This document shows, piece by piece, positions 9,121 to 17,080 of a DNA stretch of 64,000 nucleotides. Where the stretch lies: NCBI GenBank assembly GCA_937920275.1, contig CALGVD010000136.1:62001-126000 (forward strand), written 5' to 3'. The notes beneath the pieces were generated by a model, which was given only the letters and a program-made list of their open reading frames with translations, did not search any database and had not been told where the DNA came from. The DNA is from an uncultured Pseudomonadota bacterium (GTDB lineage: Bacteria > Pseudomonadota > Gammaproteobacteria > Steroidobacterales > Steroidobacteraceae). How positions within the stretch are numbered: the first letter of the stretch is position 1; each line of letters starts with the position of its first letter. A program made the position numbers and the translations under genes.

Positions 9121-9766
9121 CCTCTGGGCGGTCTATATCGTGCGCGGCGGTCGGCATCGCGATGAGGGTGAGTGGCCCGCTCGCGGCGCGGCGAGCTTTC
9201 ATCCAAGTGCCAGCACCGTGATCTCCCTCGAGTGCCTCGATCTCCGGCCACACCGCCCGCGGCAAAATGCAGGGCGCCCCGATGGTGCCGTCATAGGCCG
9301 CCGCCGCCGGCACCTCGGGCGAGATGCGCCAGGCGTCGATCAGTCGCTGCAGGTCGGAAGCGGTCAGGAACGGTGTATCGCCGAGCATCACAAGCGCCGC
9401 GGACGTCGCGCTTTGGGTTTCACTCGCGAAGGTTCCCTCCCCGCGACGCGTCAGCTCCGTGAGGCCGCAGCGCAAGGAATGCGCCATGCCGCACTCCCAA
9501 TCCACGCAGACGACGACCTCGGGGCGTGGCGGCGCTAACCGCTCGATCACACCCGCACGCACGGCCTCGGCATGGGCGCCGAGCACCACGGTGATCCGGG
9601 AGCGTGGTTCTCCACCGTGCTCATCCGGCGGCAGCGCCGCCTGCGCGGTCTCGATGACCCGCTGCAGCATCGGCACGCCGTCGATCAGCGCGAGCTGTTT
9701 TGGCGAGCCGAAGCGACGCGATGCGCCGGCGGCGAGCAAGAGGCCGGCGAGGCGGGGTGGGGTCAA
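9110..9766 (-). CDS. MobA-like NTP transferase (MocA/molybdenum cofactor cytidylyltransferase family)
   Basis: 218 residues. The N-terminus LLLAAGASRRFGSPKQL is the nucleotide-binding signature of MobA/MocA-like nucleotidyltransferases, and later VVLGAHAEAV, WECGMAHSLRCG and LGDTPFL segments fit the same family (NTP_transf_3). MocA enzymes transfer CMP to molybdopterin. Here the neighbour is a Rieske oxygenase, not a molybdenum hydroxylase, so the substrate is open. The start is a TTG overlapping the stop of the upstream Rieske gene (TTGA), so translation is probably coupled. Confidence 0.85.
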   Translation of the reverse strand: MTPPRLAGLLLAAGASRRFGSPKQLALIDGVPMLQRVIETAQAALPPDEHGGEPRSRITVVLGAHAEAVRAGVIERLAPPRPEVVVCVDWECGMAHSLRCGLTELTRRGEGTFASETQSATSAALVMLGDTPFLTASDLQRLIDAWRISPEVPAAAAYDGTIGAPCILPRAVWPEIEALEGDHGAGTWMKARRAASGPLTLIAMPTAAHDIDRPEVTD

Positions 9767-10971
9767 CTGCCGCCGACCGCTTGGGCTGGGGATGCCGTCG
9801 CCGAAGCCGCCACACGCGGCACTTCGTCGAGCACCCAGGCGTGGGTCGCGCGGCGCGCGGGGCAGGGGATCGCGAAGATCGCATCGCCCTTCGCCTTGGC
9901 GGCACGCAGCGCGGTCATGTCGAGGCGCCAGCCGCGGGCCTCGAACTCCGCGAGCTTGTCTCGGTACTGCAGGATGACCTTGTCGGCGGGCATCATGAGT
10001 TCCTTCGAGCGCGAGCGCGGGGTGAGGGCGGGCTGCACTTCGTTCATCACCTTGATGTCCTGCGAGAGAGTGAGCTTGTTGCGCTCATCGACCTTCTTGT
10101 CCAGCCAAAGATTGATACGGCGCTTGAGCCAGCCGCCCAGCAACCCCATCTTGCTCGTCTTGAAGAACGCGACGTTGCGCTGGTTGAGCAAGAACACGCG
10201 GGTGCGGTGCTCGTCGATCGGCGCCTCGAACAGATACTGGTGCATCGAGGTCTTGGCCGTGAAGTTGATGTAGGTCCAGATCTGGTTCGGGCCGTAGGCG
10301 CCCGAGCCCGCCTCCATCTTGCCGGCGCCCTTGCGGAAGAGGCGCATGACCGGGTGCTTGAGCCCCGGGGCGTCGAAGCTCGCCATGAAGCCGTCGCCCC
10401 AAGGGTTGTTCTGCGCCGGGCGCAGTTCCATCATCAGATAGGAATCCTCCCGCTCGCCCTGATAGCCGTGCGTGGTGTGCACATACTCGTTGTGGGCGGG
10501 GTCGAGACCGTTCTCCATGGAACGCTCGTAGTGGTAGTCCACATCGAAGGTGACGAGCGTCGAGCGCCACTCGTCCGCACCGTGCTCGGGGATGGGCATG
10601 ATCGGCGGGCGTTCCGCTTCGGGCAGGTCGCCCAGGAAGGCGAACACGATGCCGTACCGCTCCGCGACCGGATAGGCGTCGACGCGCGCGCGCGGCGGCG
10701 GCGGGGTCTTCATGCCGATGGAGGGGATGCGGGTGCAGACGCCCTCGCGATCGTAGCGCCAGCCGTGATACGGGCACTGCACGGTGCCGTCGTCCTTGCA
10801 TCTGCCTCCCGACAGCGAGGCGCCGCGGTGGATGCAGGTGTCGGAGAGGACGGCGGGTTTGCCCTGCTCGTCGCGGAAGACCACGAAGTCGTGGGCGAGG
10901 ATGCGGGCCTTCTGCGGGGTCGCGCCCAGATCGACGGCACGGACCACCGGATACCAGAAGTTCATGAACAT
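9763..10971 (-). CDS. Rieske [2Fe-2S] aromatic-ring-hydroxylating-type oxygenase, alpha subunit
   Basis: 402 residues. The ATG at 10971 is chosen because AGGAGG lies ten bases upstream; a longer frame has no such site. The Rieske cluster ligands are C46-x-H48 and C66-x2-H69, and the mononuclear iron motif is seen as D157, H160 and H165. The C-terminal half is the START-like catalytic domain. Such oxygenases hydroxylate or demethylate steroids, aromatics or other ring compounds using an external reductase, which is not encoded here. It is divergent from a TonB receptor, suggesting uptake and oxidation of a shared substrate. The substrate cannot be read from sequence alone. Confidence 0.93.
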   Translation of the reverse strand: MFMNFWYPVVRAVDLGATPQKARILAHDFVVFRDEQGKPAVLSDTCIHRGASLSGGRCKDDGTVQCPYHGWRYDREGVCTRIPSIGMKTPPPPRARVDAYPVAERYGIVFAFLGDLPEAERPPIMPIPEHGADEWRSTLVTFDVDYHYERSMENGLDPAHNEYVHTTHGYQGEREDSYLMMELRPAQNNPWGDGFMASFDAPGLKHPVMRLFRKGAGKMEAGSGAYGPNQIWTYINFTAKTSMHQYLFEAPIDEHRTRVFLLNQRNVAFFKTSKMGLLGGWLKRRINLWLDKKVDERNKLTLSQDIKVMNEVQPALTPRSRSKELMMPADKVILQYRDKLAEFEARGWRLDMTALRAAKAKGDAIFAIPCPARRATHAWVLDEVPRVAASATASPAQAVGGS

Positions 10972-11097
10972 GCGGATGACCCCTCCTGCCGTTCGGTCGC
11001 CGGTGCTGCGCGGCTGCCGTCGTTGCCACTGCATTCTGGCATAGCCGCCCGGCCTGTCCGCACAGTGGGCGCATCCAAATATGGTGCGACAATGTCA

Positions 11098-11114
11098 CGA
11101 TAATGTGATAATCG
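11098..11114 (+). promoter_or_regulatory. Extended -10-like element within an imperfect palindrome upstream of the TonB receptor
   Basis: The sequence CGATAATGTGATAATCG is an inverted repeat with six of seven arm bases pairing around GTG. It contains TGTGATAAT (11104-11112), an extended -10 resembling TGnTATAAT. No good -35 is seen. It lies about 110 bases before the preferred receptor start, inside the divergent region shared with the Rieske gene, so it could be both promoter and operator. Confidence 0.35.
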
Positions 11115-11223
11115 CGCCGACCCACAGCGGCGGGAACACGCTGCAGAGGTCAAGCCGTCGGCCGGCGTCCTCATGAGGCGTCGGGTGGCGCGTCTGAATC
11201 AACGTCATCTCGGGGGTCAATCA

Positions 11224-14055
11224 GTGATCAATCCTTCCAACCGTCGCCACGCACTGTGGGTCGCGCCCTTGTCTTTCATGGTGGCGCTGTCCGCCCAGGC
11301 GCAGGCACCCGAAGCGGATATCGCGCTCGAGGAAGTCGTGGTCACTGCGCGTAAGCGCGAGGAGAATCTCCAGGATGTGCCGCTCGCGGTCACGGCGTTC
11401 CGCGCCGAAGAACTCCAGCGTGTCGGCATCAAGGACATCGAGGGGGTGATCGCACGCGACCCCTCACTCGGTTTCGATCGCGGCATCGCCCCCTACGACA
11501 CCCGGATCGTCATCCGCGGTCTGTCGCCGACCCGCGGTCGTCCCAATGTGGCGACCCTGGTCGATGGCGTCGATGTGTCGAGCGAGGCGATCGGCACCGC
11601 CGGTGGGTCGTTGCTGATCAACCCGAGGCTGGTGGACATCGAACGCATCGAGATCGTGAAGGGCCCGCAGAGTGCGCTCTATGGCCGCTCGGCGTTCGCT
11701 GGAGCGATCTCGTACATCACCCAGGACCCGGGCGATGTGGTCGGTGGTGAGGTGTCCACCGAGTATGCCGACAACAACCAATACGAAGTGAAGGGCAGCC
11801 TGTCCTTGCCGCTGACGGAGACCCTCGGCGTCCGTCTCAACGGGTACAAGTTCGACGATGCAGGTTTCTACAAGTCGACCACTGGGCAGGAGCTCGGCGG
11901 CGGTGACGGCATGGGTGGCTCCTTCACCCTGAAGTGGGAGCCGAACGACAGCTACTCGCTGAAGTTCCGCACCGAATACGCCGACGATCATTTTGCGCCG
12001 CCGGCACAAGCCTTCGTGCCGTTCAACGGTTCCACCGTGATGTCGCCGTCGGCCTCGAGCTGCCGCACCTATTCGATCCCGAACCCGGCGGGCGGCCCCG
12101 CGCTCGTCTCGACCGGTCCGCTGCTCGATGCGTCCTGCCAGTTCCTTGACGCGAATCCCGCGCTGCCGGCGAACACCATCAACCTCGTGCGTCTCTTCGA
12201 GACCAGCTCGGGCAACCTCGGCGCCTATGACGACATGACCTTGTTGTCCTTCCGCGGTCAGATGGTCGGCAGCAGAGGGCTGCGGGTGGCCTACAACAAG
12301 GACTTCACGCGCTCGACGGACGGCGTGAATGCGCCCGACTTCACCGGCACCGACCGTGAGGTGCTGCGGTTGTCGGCGGTGCAGAACTACAAGACTTCGT
12401 TCGGCACGTTCTCCTCGCTCACCGGCTACACCAAGGCTGAAGTCGATACCGATCTCGACTTCGACAAGACCGATCGCGCCAGCGTCCAGCAGACCATCAA
12501 GACCGACGGCATCACGGAGCAGTTCAGCCAAGAGCTGCGCTTCACCTCGGACCTCGAGGGCCCGGTGCAGTTCATGGCCGGTGCGCAGTACTGGACCGAA
12601 CGCGCCGACCAGTTCGACCGCAACATCTCGGTGTTGGGGACCGGCGCGGCCTGCACCTTGCTCGTCGCTGGGCCGCCCGGGACGCCGCCGCGTTGCGCGC
12701 AATTCCTCGGCCCGCCGGGCGGTGCCTCATTAACGAGCACCGATGTCTCCCAGTACATGGATGATGTCGACCGGTTGCGCAAAGCGACGCTCGTCAGGCG
12801 TCTGGTCGATCATCAATCGTTCTATCTCGAATTCGAGTGGGACCTCACAGACACGCTGTCGCTGATCGGCGAGGCGCGCTATGTCGATGAGGACAACACC
12901 GTCCGCGGTCCGGTCACGGCAGGCAACCAGGGTCCCGGCACGGTGATCCTCTGCGGCGCGACCGGCGATTGCCGTAACGCCGCCAACATCCCTTATGCCG
13001 TACAGCCGGGCTTTCCGCGCAGCTTCGCGCCACCGCCGCAGATCGGCACCAACCAGTTCGTGCGCAACGATTCCTACACGACGCCGAAGGCGACGCTGCA
13101 GTGGCGGCCGGCTGACAACCTCAACCTCTACGGTTCCTATTCCGAAGGTCGCAAGCCCGGCGGTTTCGGGACGCTCACGCTCGCATCCTTCGGGCTGTCG
13201 AGCCGGGACGACGTGGAGTATGAATCCGAGAAGATCAAGGTCTACGAACTCGGCGCCAAGTGGCTCTCTGACGATCGCAGCGTCTCGATCAACGGCGCGG
13301 CGTTCCTGCAGGACTTCACGGACAAGCAGGTCAGCACCCAGTTGATCATCGGCACCACGCTCGGCAACCGGATCACCAACGCGGGCGGCGGCGAGTTGCA
13401 GGGGCTCGAACTCACGGGTCAGTGGCGCGTCACCGACACCCTCACTGCGGGGTTCGGCGTCACGCATTTCCTGAAATATGAGTTCACCGACTACACCACC
13501 TTGACGAGCGGTCCGGCTGAGATCGCCCGCGTCGGGAACTGCACACCCGTGACCACCCTGATCACCTCGGGCACCACCAACTCGGCGCAGACGACCTGTA
13601 GCGTCGATCGTGCCGGCAAGAAGTTCGAGGACACGCCTGAGACTGCGGCGGCGTTCAATCTGTCGTATCGCAAGCCGATGGGCGACGGCGGCCGCTACTG
13701 GTTCGCCGATGCGGATTATTCTTATGTCGGCGAGCGTTTCGTCGAGGACGACAATTCGGTCTGGCTGCAGGCCTACAGCAATGTCAATCTGCGCTTCGGC
13801 TTGGGCGGTGATCGTTGGAGCGCCACGCTGTTCATCGACAACGCGACCGACGACGATAAGGTGAAATCGGCCGGCACCACGCCCGCCATAAGTTACGGCG
13901 ACGTCCGCTCGGCGGTACGCGTGCCACCTGCCGGTACGCTGCCGGCGAACCTGCGTAATCCGCTCTCGCCGTTCAGTCTCGCGATTCCGGGCGGCTACTT
14001 CGCGGAGATGCCGAGGCCACGGACCTTCGGCCTGCGCGCCGCCTACAAGTTCTGA
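11224..14055 (+). CDS. TonB-dependent outer-membrane receptor
   Basis: 943 residues from a GTG at 11224, chosen because a GGGGGT stretch lies just upstream and the product begins with a normal signal peptide ending AQA; an in-frame ATG at 11173 would add 17 residues. A TonB-box region EEVVVTARKREENLQDVP is followed by the plug domain (to about 160; DTRIVIRGL, VKGPQSALYGRSAF) and a 22-strand-type barrel ending in the typical terminal aromatic Tyr-Lys-Phe. This receptor type, common in polymer- or terpenoid/steroid-using Proteobacteria, imports large substrates with TonB-ExbBD. The ligand is unknown. The 3' end overlaps the convergent MFS gene by 13 bases. Confidence 0.95.
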   Translation: MINPSNRRHALWVAPLSFMVALSAQAQAPEADIALEEVVVTARKREENLQDVPLAVTAFRAEELQRVGIKDIEGVIARDPSLGFDRGIAPYDTRIVIRGLSPTRGRPNVATLVDGVDVSSEAIGTAGGSLLINPRLVDIERIEIVKGPQSALYGRSAFAGAISYITQDPGDVVGGEVSTEYADNNQYEVKGSLSLPLTETLGVRLNGYKFDDAGFYKSTTGQELGGGDGMGGSFTLKWEPNDSYSLKFRTEYADDHFAPPAQAFVPFNGSTVMSPSASSCRTYSIPNPAGGPALVSTGPLLDASCQFLDANPALPANTINLVRLFETSSGNLGAYDDMTLLSFRGQMVGSRGLRVAYNKDFTRSTDGVNAPDFTGTDREVLRLSAVQNYKTSFGTFSSLTGYTKAEVDTDLDFDKTDRASVQQTIKTDGITEQFSQELRFTSDLEGPVQFMAGAQYWTERADQFDRNISVLGTGAACTLLVAGPPGTPPRCAQFLGPPGGASLTSTDVSQYMDDVDRLRKATLVRRLVDHQSFYLEFEWDLTDTLSLIGEARYVDEDNTVRGPVTAGNQGPGTVILCGATGDCRNAANIPYAVQPGFPRSFAPPPQIGTNQFVRNDSYTTPKATLQWRPADNLNLYGSYSEGRKPGGFGTLTLASFGLSSRDDVEYESEKIKVYELGAKWLSDDRSVSINGAAFLQDFTDKQVSTQLIIGTTLGNRITNAGGGELQGLELTGQWRVTDTLTAGFGVTHFLKYEFTDYTTLTSGPAEIARVGNCTPVTTLITSGTTNSAQTTCSVDRAGKKFEDTPETAAAFNLSYRKPMGDGGRYWFADADYSYVGERFVEDDNSVWLQAYSNVNLRFGLGGDRWSATLFIDNATDDDKVKSAGTTPAISYGDVRSAVRVPPAGTLPANLRNPLSPFSLAIPGGYFAEMPRPRTFGLRAAYKF

Positions 14056-15338
14056 ACGGGCGGGGTGGCTGTCGAGAGGCGGAACGCCCGCCACAGCAGC
14101 CATGCGGCGATCGGGTTGAAGACGGCTGCGACCAGCGCCATGGAAAGACCGATCTTGGCTTCGTCACCGAACACATTGTCGGTGACGAAGCCGACCGCAA
14201 ACGGCCCAAGGGTGGCCCCGACCAGCACCAATGAGAACTGGTAGAAGGCCCCGAACTGCGCGCGCATGCGGTCGGGCGTGATCGACTGCACGAAGGCGCC
14301 AGCGGGTCCCATGGCAGCGCTGCCGAAGAAGAATGTCAGGAAGATCAGCGCGGCGTGGCCGTGAATCGTCGGCATGAGCGGTGCGAGCACGGCGGGGAGC
14401 AGCAGACCGATCCCGCAACCGGCCAGCACCCTCAACTTGGCTCTGCTGTCCCCGTTCGCCTCCAGCCGATCGGAAAGCGCTCCCCCGAGGAAGGCGCCGA
14501 GCAGGCCGCCGATCAAGGCCACGGTGCCGATGACGAGTGCCGCTTCGCCGATCCCCGCACTGTACTGGCGGCGGTAGAGTTCAGGCGTCCAGATCATCAC
14601 GGCGAACGCGGTGATCGTGGTGGCGCCGTAGCCGGCGAACACATAGCCATATTCTTTGGCGTGGGCCTTGAAGTGCGCCCAGACCTCGGTGAGCGTCGCC
14701 GGAGGCACGCCTTGGGGTCTCGCGGGCTCCCGGACAAAGGCCATGAGCAGTGCGACCGGCAGTCCGAGCAGGCCCACCACCGCCATCACGAGCCGCCATC
14801 CCGAGAGTTCGCCGAGGAGCGGCAGTTGGACGCTGCCGAGCGACATCACCCAGCCGATGACGCTGCCGCCGAGCAGATAGGCGAGACCGGTGCCCGCAGT
14901 GACGCCGGCGCTGAAGATGCCCACCGCGAGCGCCAGCTTCTGCGGCGGGAAATGACCGGCCAACAACGAGTAGGCGGAGGGCGACAGGGTGGCTTCGCCG
15001 ACACCGACCCCCACCCGATACGCAAAAAGCTGCAGGTAGGAGCGCGCGGTGCCGGACAGGGCGGTCATCAGACACCACAGGGTGATGCCGATGGTGACGA
15101 TCCACTTGCGGCTGTAGCGGTCTGCCCAGCGGGCGATGACGAGACCGATCCCGCAATAGAAGATCGCGAATGCGGCGCCGGCGAGCAGGCTGAACGCGGT
15201 GTCCGAGATGGCGAGTTCCGCCTTGATCGGTTGGACCAGCAAGGAGAGGATCAGACGGTCGATGAACGAGACGCAGTTGGCGAGGGCGAGTACCCCGACG
15301 ACATACCAAGCGTGGGCGGGCCGGTAAACGGTGTTCAT
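14043..15338 (-). CDS. MFS transporter (Spinster/sugar-phosphate-permease-like)
   Basis: 431 residues with about twelve predicted membrane helices. The start at 15338 places the first helix immediately after a short cytoplasmic leader; the frame extends further upstream but with low-complexity, shadow-like sequence. The motif between helices 2 and 3 (ARWADRYSRK) and FIDR in helix 1 are typical of MFS anion/organic-acid and Spinster-like permeases. With the TonB receptor and oxidising enzymes nearby, it probably carries a substrate or intermediate across the inner membrane. The crotonase gene upstream on the same strand ends only ten bases earlier. Confidence 0.9.
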   Translation of the reverse strand: MNTVYRPAHAWYVVGVLALANCVSFIDRLILSLLVQPIKAELAISDTAFSLLAGAAFAIFYCGIGLVIARWADRYSRKWIVTIGITLWCLMTALSGTARSYLQLFAYRVGVGVGEATLSPSAYSLLAGHFPPQKLALAVGIFSAGVTAGTGLAYLLGGSVIGWVMSLGSVQLPLLGELSGWRLVMAVVGLLGLPVALLMAFVREPARPQGVPPATLTEVWAHFKAHAKEYGYVFAGYGATTITAFAVMIWTPELYRRQYSAGIGEAALVIGTVALIGGLLGAFLGGALSDRLEANGDSRAKLRVLAGCGIGLLLPAVLAPLMPTIHGHAALIFLTFFFGSAAMGPAGAFVQSITPDRMRAQFGAFYQFSLVLVGATLGPFAVGFVTDNVFGDEAKIGLSMALVAAVFNPIAAWLLWRAFRLSTATPPVQNL

Positions 15339-15348
15339 GATGCCTCGT

Positions 15349-16119
15349 TCAAAACTTCGGCGACCGTTTCTCGATGAAGGCGCGCGTCCCCTCGGCGAAC
15401 TCGGACGAGTCGAAACTCGCGTCGTATAGACCTCTCGATTCCGGGGTCTCGGCAAGCGTCCCCGCGGCGATCAGGTCGGAGACGCGTTTGGCTGCGCGCA
15501 CGGAATTTCGGGCGTTGCCGCTGATCTCGCGCGCCAAGTCCTCCGCGCGCATCGCCAGTCCTTCCGCGGCGACGATGTGGTTGATCAAGCCGAGCGCCAG
15601 CGCCTCCTCGGCGCCGATGCGCCGGCCGGTATAGAGGATCTCTTTGGTGCGCGCGGGACCGACGAGGTCCTGCAGGCGTTTGGTGTCGGCGAGGCTGTAG
15701 GCGATCCCGAGCCGCGCCGGGGGGATGGCGAAGAACGCATCGGGTGAGGCGAGGCGCAGGTCGCAGGCGAGGGCGAGGCCGCAGCCCCCCCCGGTGCAGG
15801 CCCCGCGTATCACGGCGATGGTGGGGATCGGGATCGATTGCCAACCCGCTTGCGCATCGAGCACCGCTTGTTGCATGACCCTCATGGCTTCCCGATCGTC
15901 GCGGTTGCGCTGCATCTCGGCGATGTCGGCGCCCGCGCTGAAGGCGGCCTCGCCGGAACCTTGCAGCAATGCCACCCGGATCGCCGGGTCCGCAGCGATC
16001 TGCGCCGCGAGTTCGCGCAGCCCGAGCCATTCGGCGCTCGAGAGCGCATTGCGCTTCTCGGGGCGGTGTAGGGTCACCCGTGCGATGGGGGGCGAGAGTT
16101 CCGAGAGCAATCCGACCAT
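15349..16119 (-). CDS. Enoyl-CoA hydratase/isomerase (crotonase) family protein, atypical active site
   Basis: 256 residues, normal crotonase length. The two oxyanion-hole segments are seen: SAGADI at 61-66 and TGGGCG near 109-114. In classical hydratases the Gly114 position is Glu, and the second catalytic Glu of the PE-x-x-LG segment is also missing (PPARLG near 144). It is thus more likely an isomerase, hydrolase, lyase or specialised hydratase than a standard beta-oxidation hydratase. It acts on a CoA thioester in the cytoplasm. It shares a 64-base divergent region with the SDR gene. Confidence 0.9.
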   Translation of the reverse strand: MVGLLSELSPPIARVTLHRPEKRNALSSAEWLGLRELAAQIAADPAIRVALLQGSGEAAFSAGADIAEMQRNRDDREAMRVMQQAVLDAQAGWQSIPIPTIAVIRGACTGGGCGLALACDLRLASPDAFFAIPPARLGIAYSLADTKRLQDLVGPARTKEILYTGRRIGAEEALALGLINHIVAAEGLAMRAEDLAREISGNARNSVRAAKRVSDLIAAGTLAETPESRGLYDASFDSSEFAEGTRAFIEKRSPKF

Positions 16120-16127
16120 GCGATCAT

Positions 16128-16143
16128 GGTATCAATACCGTAT
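16128..16143. promoter_or_regulatory. Overlapping palindromes, operator-like
   Basis: In the 64 bases between two divergent catabolic genes, GGTATCAATACC (16128-16139, arms GGTAT/ATACC) overlaps ATACCGTAT (16135-16143, arms ATAC/GTAT). Interlocking GTAT/ATAC arms of this kind are typical of dimeric repressor sites such as those of TetR-type regulators. No regulator gene is adjacent, so the assignment rests on symmetry and position only. Confidence 0.4.
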
Positions 16144-16183
16144 CGGAAACTGACAACCCGGTTCATCCGGCGAAGGAGCAGCG

Positions 16184-17026
16184 ATGGGAACCTATGCAGA
16201 CCTGCACGGAAAAGTCGCCATCATCACCGGCGCAGGCCGGCCGAAGGGGCTGGGAGAGGCCATGGCGCGGCGGTTGGCAGCCGAAGGCTGCAAGGTCGTG
16301 GTGAGCGACATCGGGGCGGCACGAGGCGCCGAGATGCCCGCCGGCGCGATCGGTAGCAGCGAGGGCATCGACAGCATCGCGGCGGGGATCCGCGCAGACG
16401 GTGGCGAGGCGGTCGGGATCGCCTGTGATGTGCTGGAGGAATCGCAGATCGAGGCCTTGATCGACCACACCGTCGCCCGCTACGGCGCACTCGATATCAT
16501 GGTCAACAACGCCGGCATCGGTTACCTCATGAAGCCGACGGTGGAGCTCACACAAGCCGATTGGGATGCCGTGCTCGGCGTGAACCTGCGCGGGGCGTTC
16601 TTTGGCATCAAGCACGCCGCGCAGCGCATGATCGCGCAGGGACATGGCGGTCGCATCATCAACATCGGCAGCCAAGCCTCGAAATCCGGTTTCCCGTTCG
16701 CGGCGGCCTATGTCGCCTCCAAGCACGGCATGGTCGGTCTCACCCGTTCGGCGGCCATCGAGCTCGGTCCGCATCGGATCACCGTCAACACGATCTGCCC
16801 GAACCATGTCACCACGGGGCTCGGCGCGTGGCAGAACCAGTTCTTCAGCGCCGCGACCGGTCGCAGCGAGGAGCAGTACCTCGCCGACATGCGCAGCCGG
16901 ATTCCGCTCGGCCGCCCGGGTCTGCAGGACGACATCGCCAAGGCCTGCGCGTTCCTGGCCTCGGGCGAAGCGGCCTATATCACGGGTGAGGCGATGAACG
17001 TGTCCGGTGGCGAGGAGTACCACTGA
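16184..17026 (+). CDS. SDR family NAD(P)-dependent oxidoreductase
   Basis: 280 residues, classical SDR. The cofactor loop TGAGRPKGLG lies at 15-24, NNAG at 108-111, catalytic Ser163, Tyr176 and Lys180 (YxxxK), and the N-terminal Rossmann fold is complete. It is probably a hydroxyacyl-CoA or alcohol dehydrogenase in the catabolic block; an insertion rich in Gly, Ala and Ser around 45-62 is longer than usual. GGCGAAGGAGCAGCG precedes the ATG, a good ribosome-binding site. Substrate not determinable. Confidence 0.93.
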   Translation: MGTYADLHGKVAIITGAGRPKGLGEAMARRLAAEGCKVVVSDIGAARGAEMPAGAIGSSEGIDSIAAGIRADGGEAVGIACDVLEESQIEALIDHTVARYGALDIMVNNAGIGYLMKPTVELTQADWDAVLGVNLRGAFFGIKHAAQRMIAQGHGGRIINIGSQASKSGFPFAAAYVASKHGMVGLTRSAAIELGPHRITVNTICPNHVTTGLGAWQNQFFSAATGRSEEQYLADMRSRIPLGRPGLQDDIAKACAFLASGEAAYITGEAMNVSGGEEYH

Positions 17027-17080
17027 CGGATACCCGCGGCGCGGCCTACGGGGCTACGGGCCCGTGTCGCTTGCGACCGG

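Noticed and set aside
12730-14103. Minus-strand 457-codon frame opposite the TonB receptor
   Set aside because: The receptor has clear plug and barrel features on the plus strand; the antisense frame shows none.
14056-14110. GC-rich possible stem after the receptor stop
   Set aside because: It lies inside the convergent MFS coding sequence and lacks a U-run.
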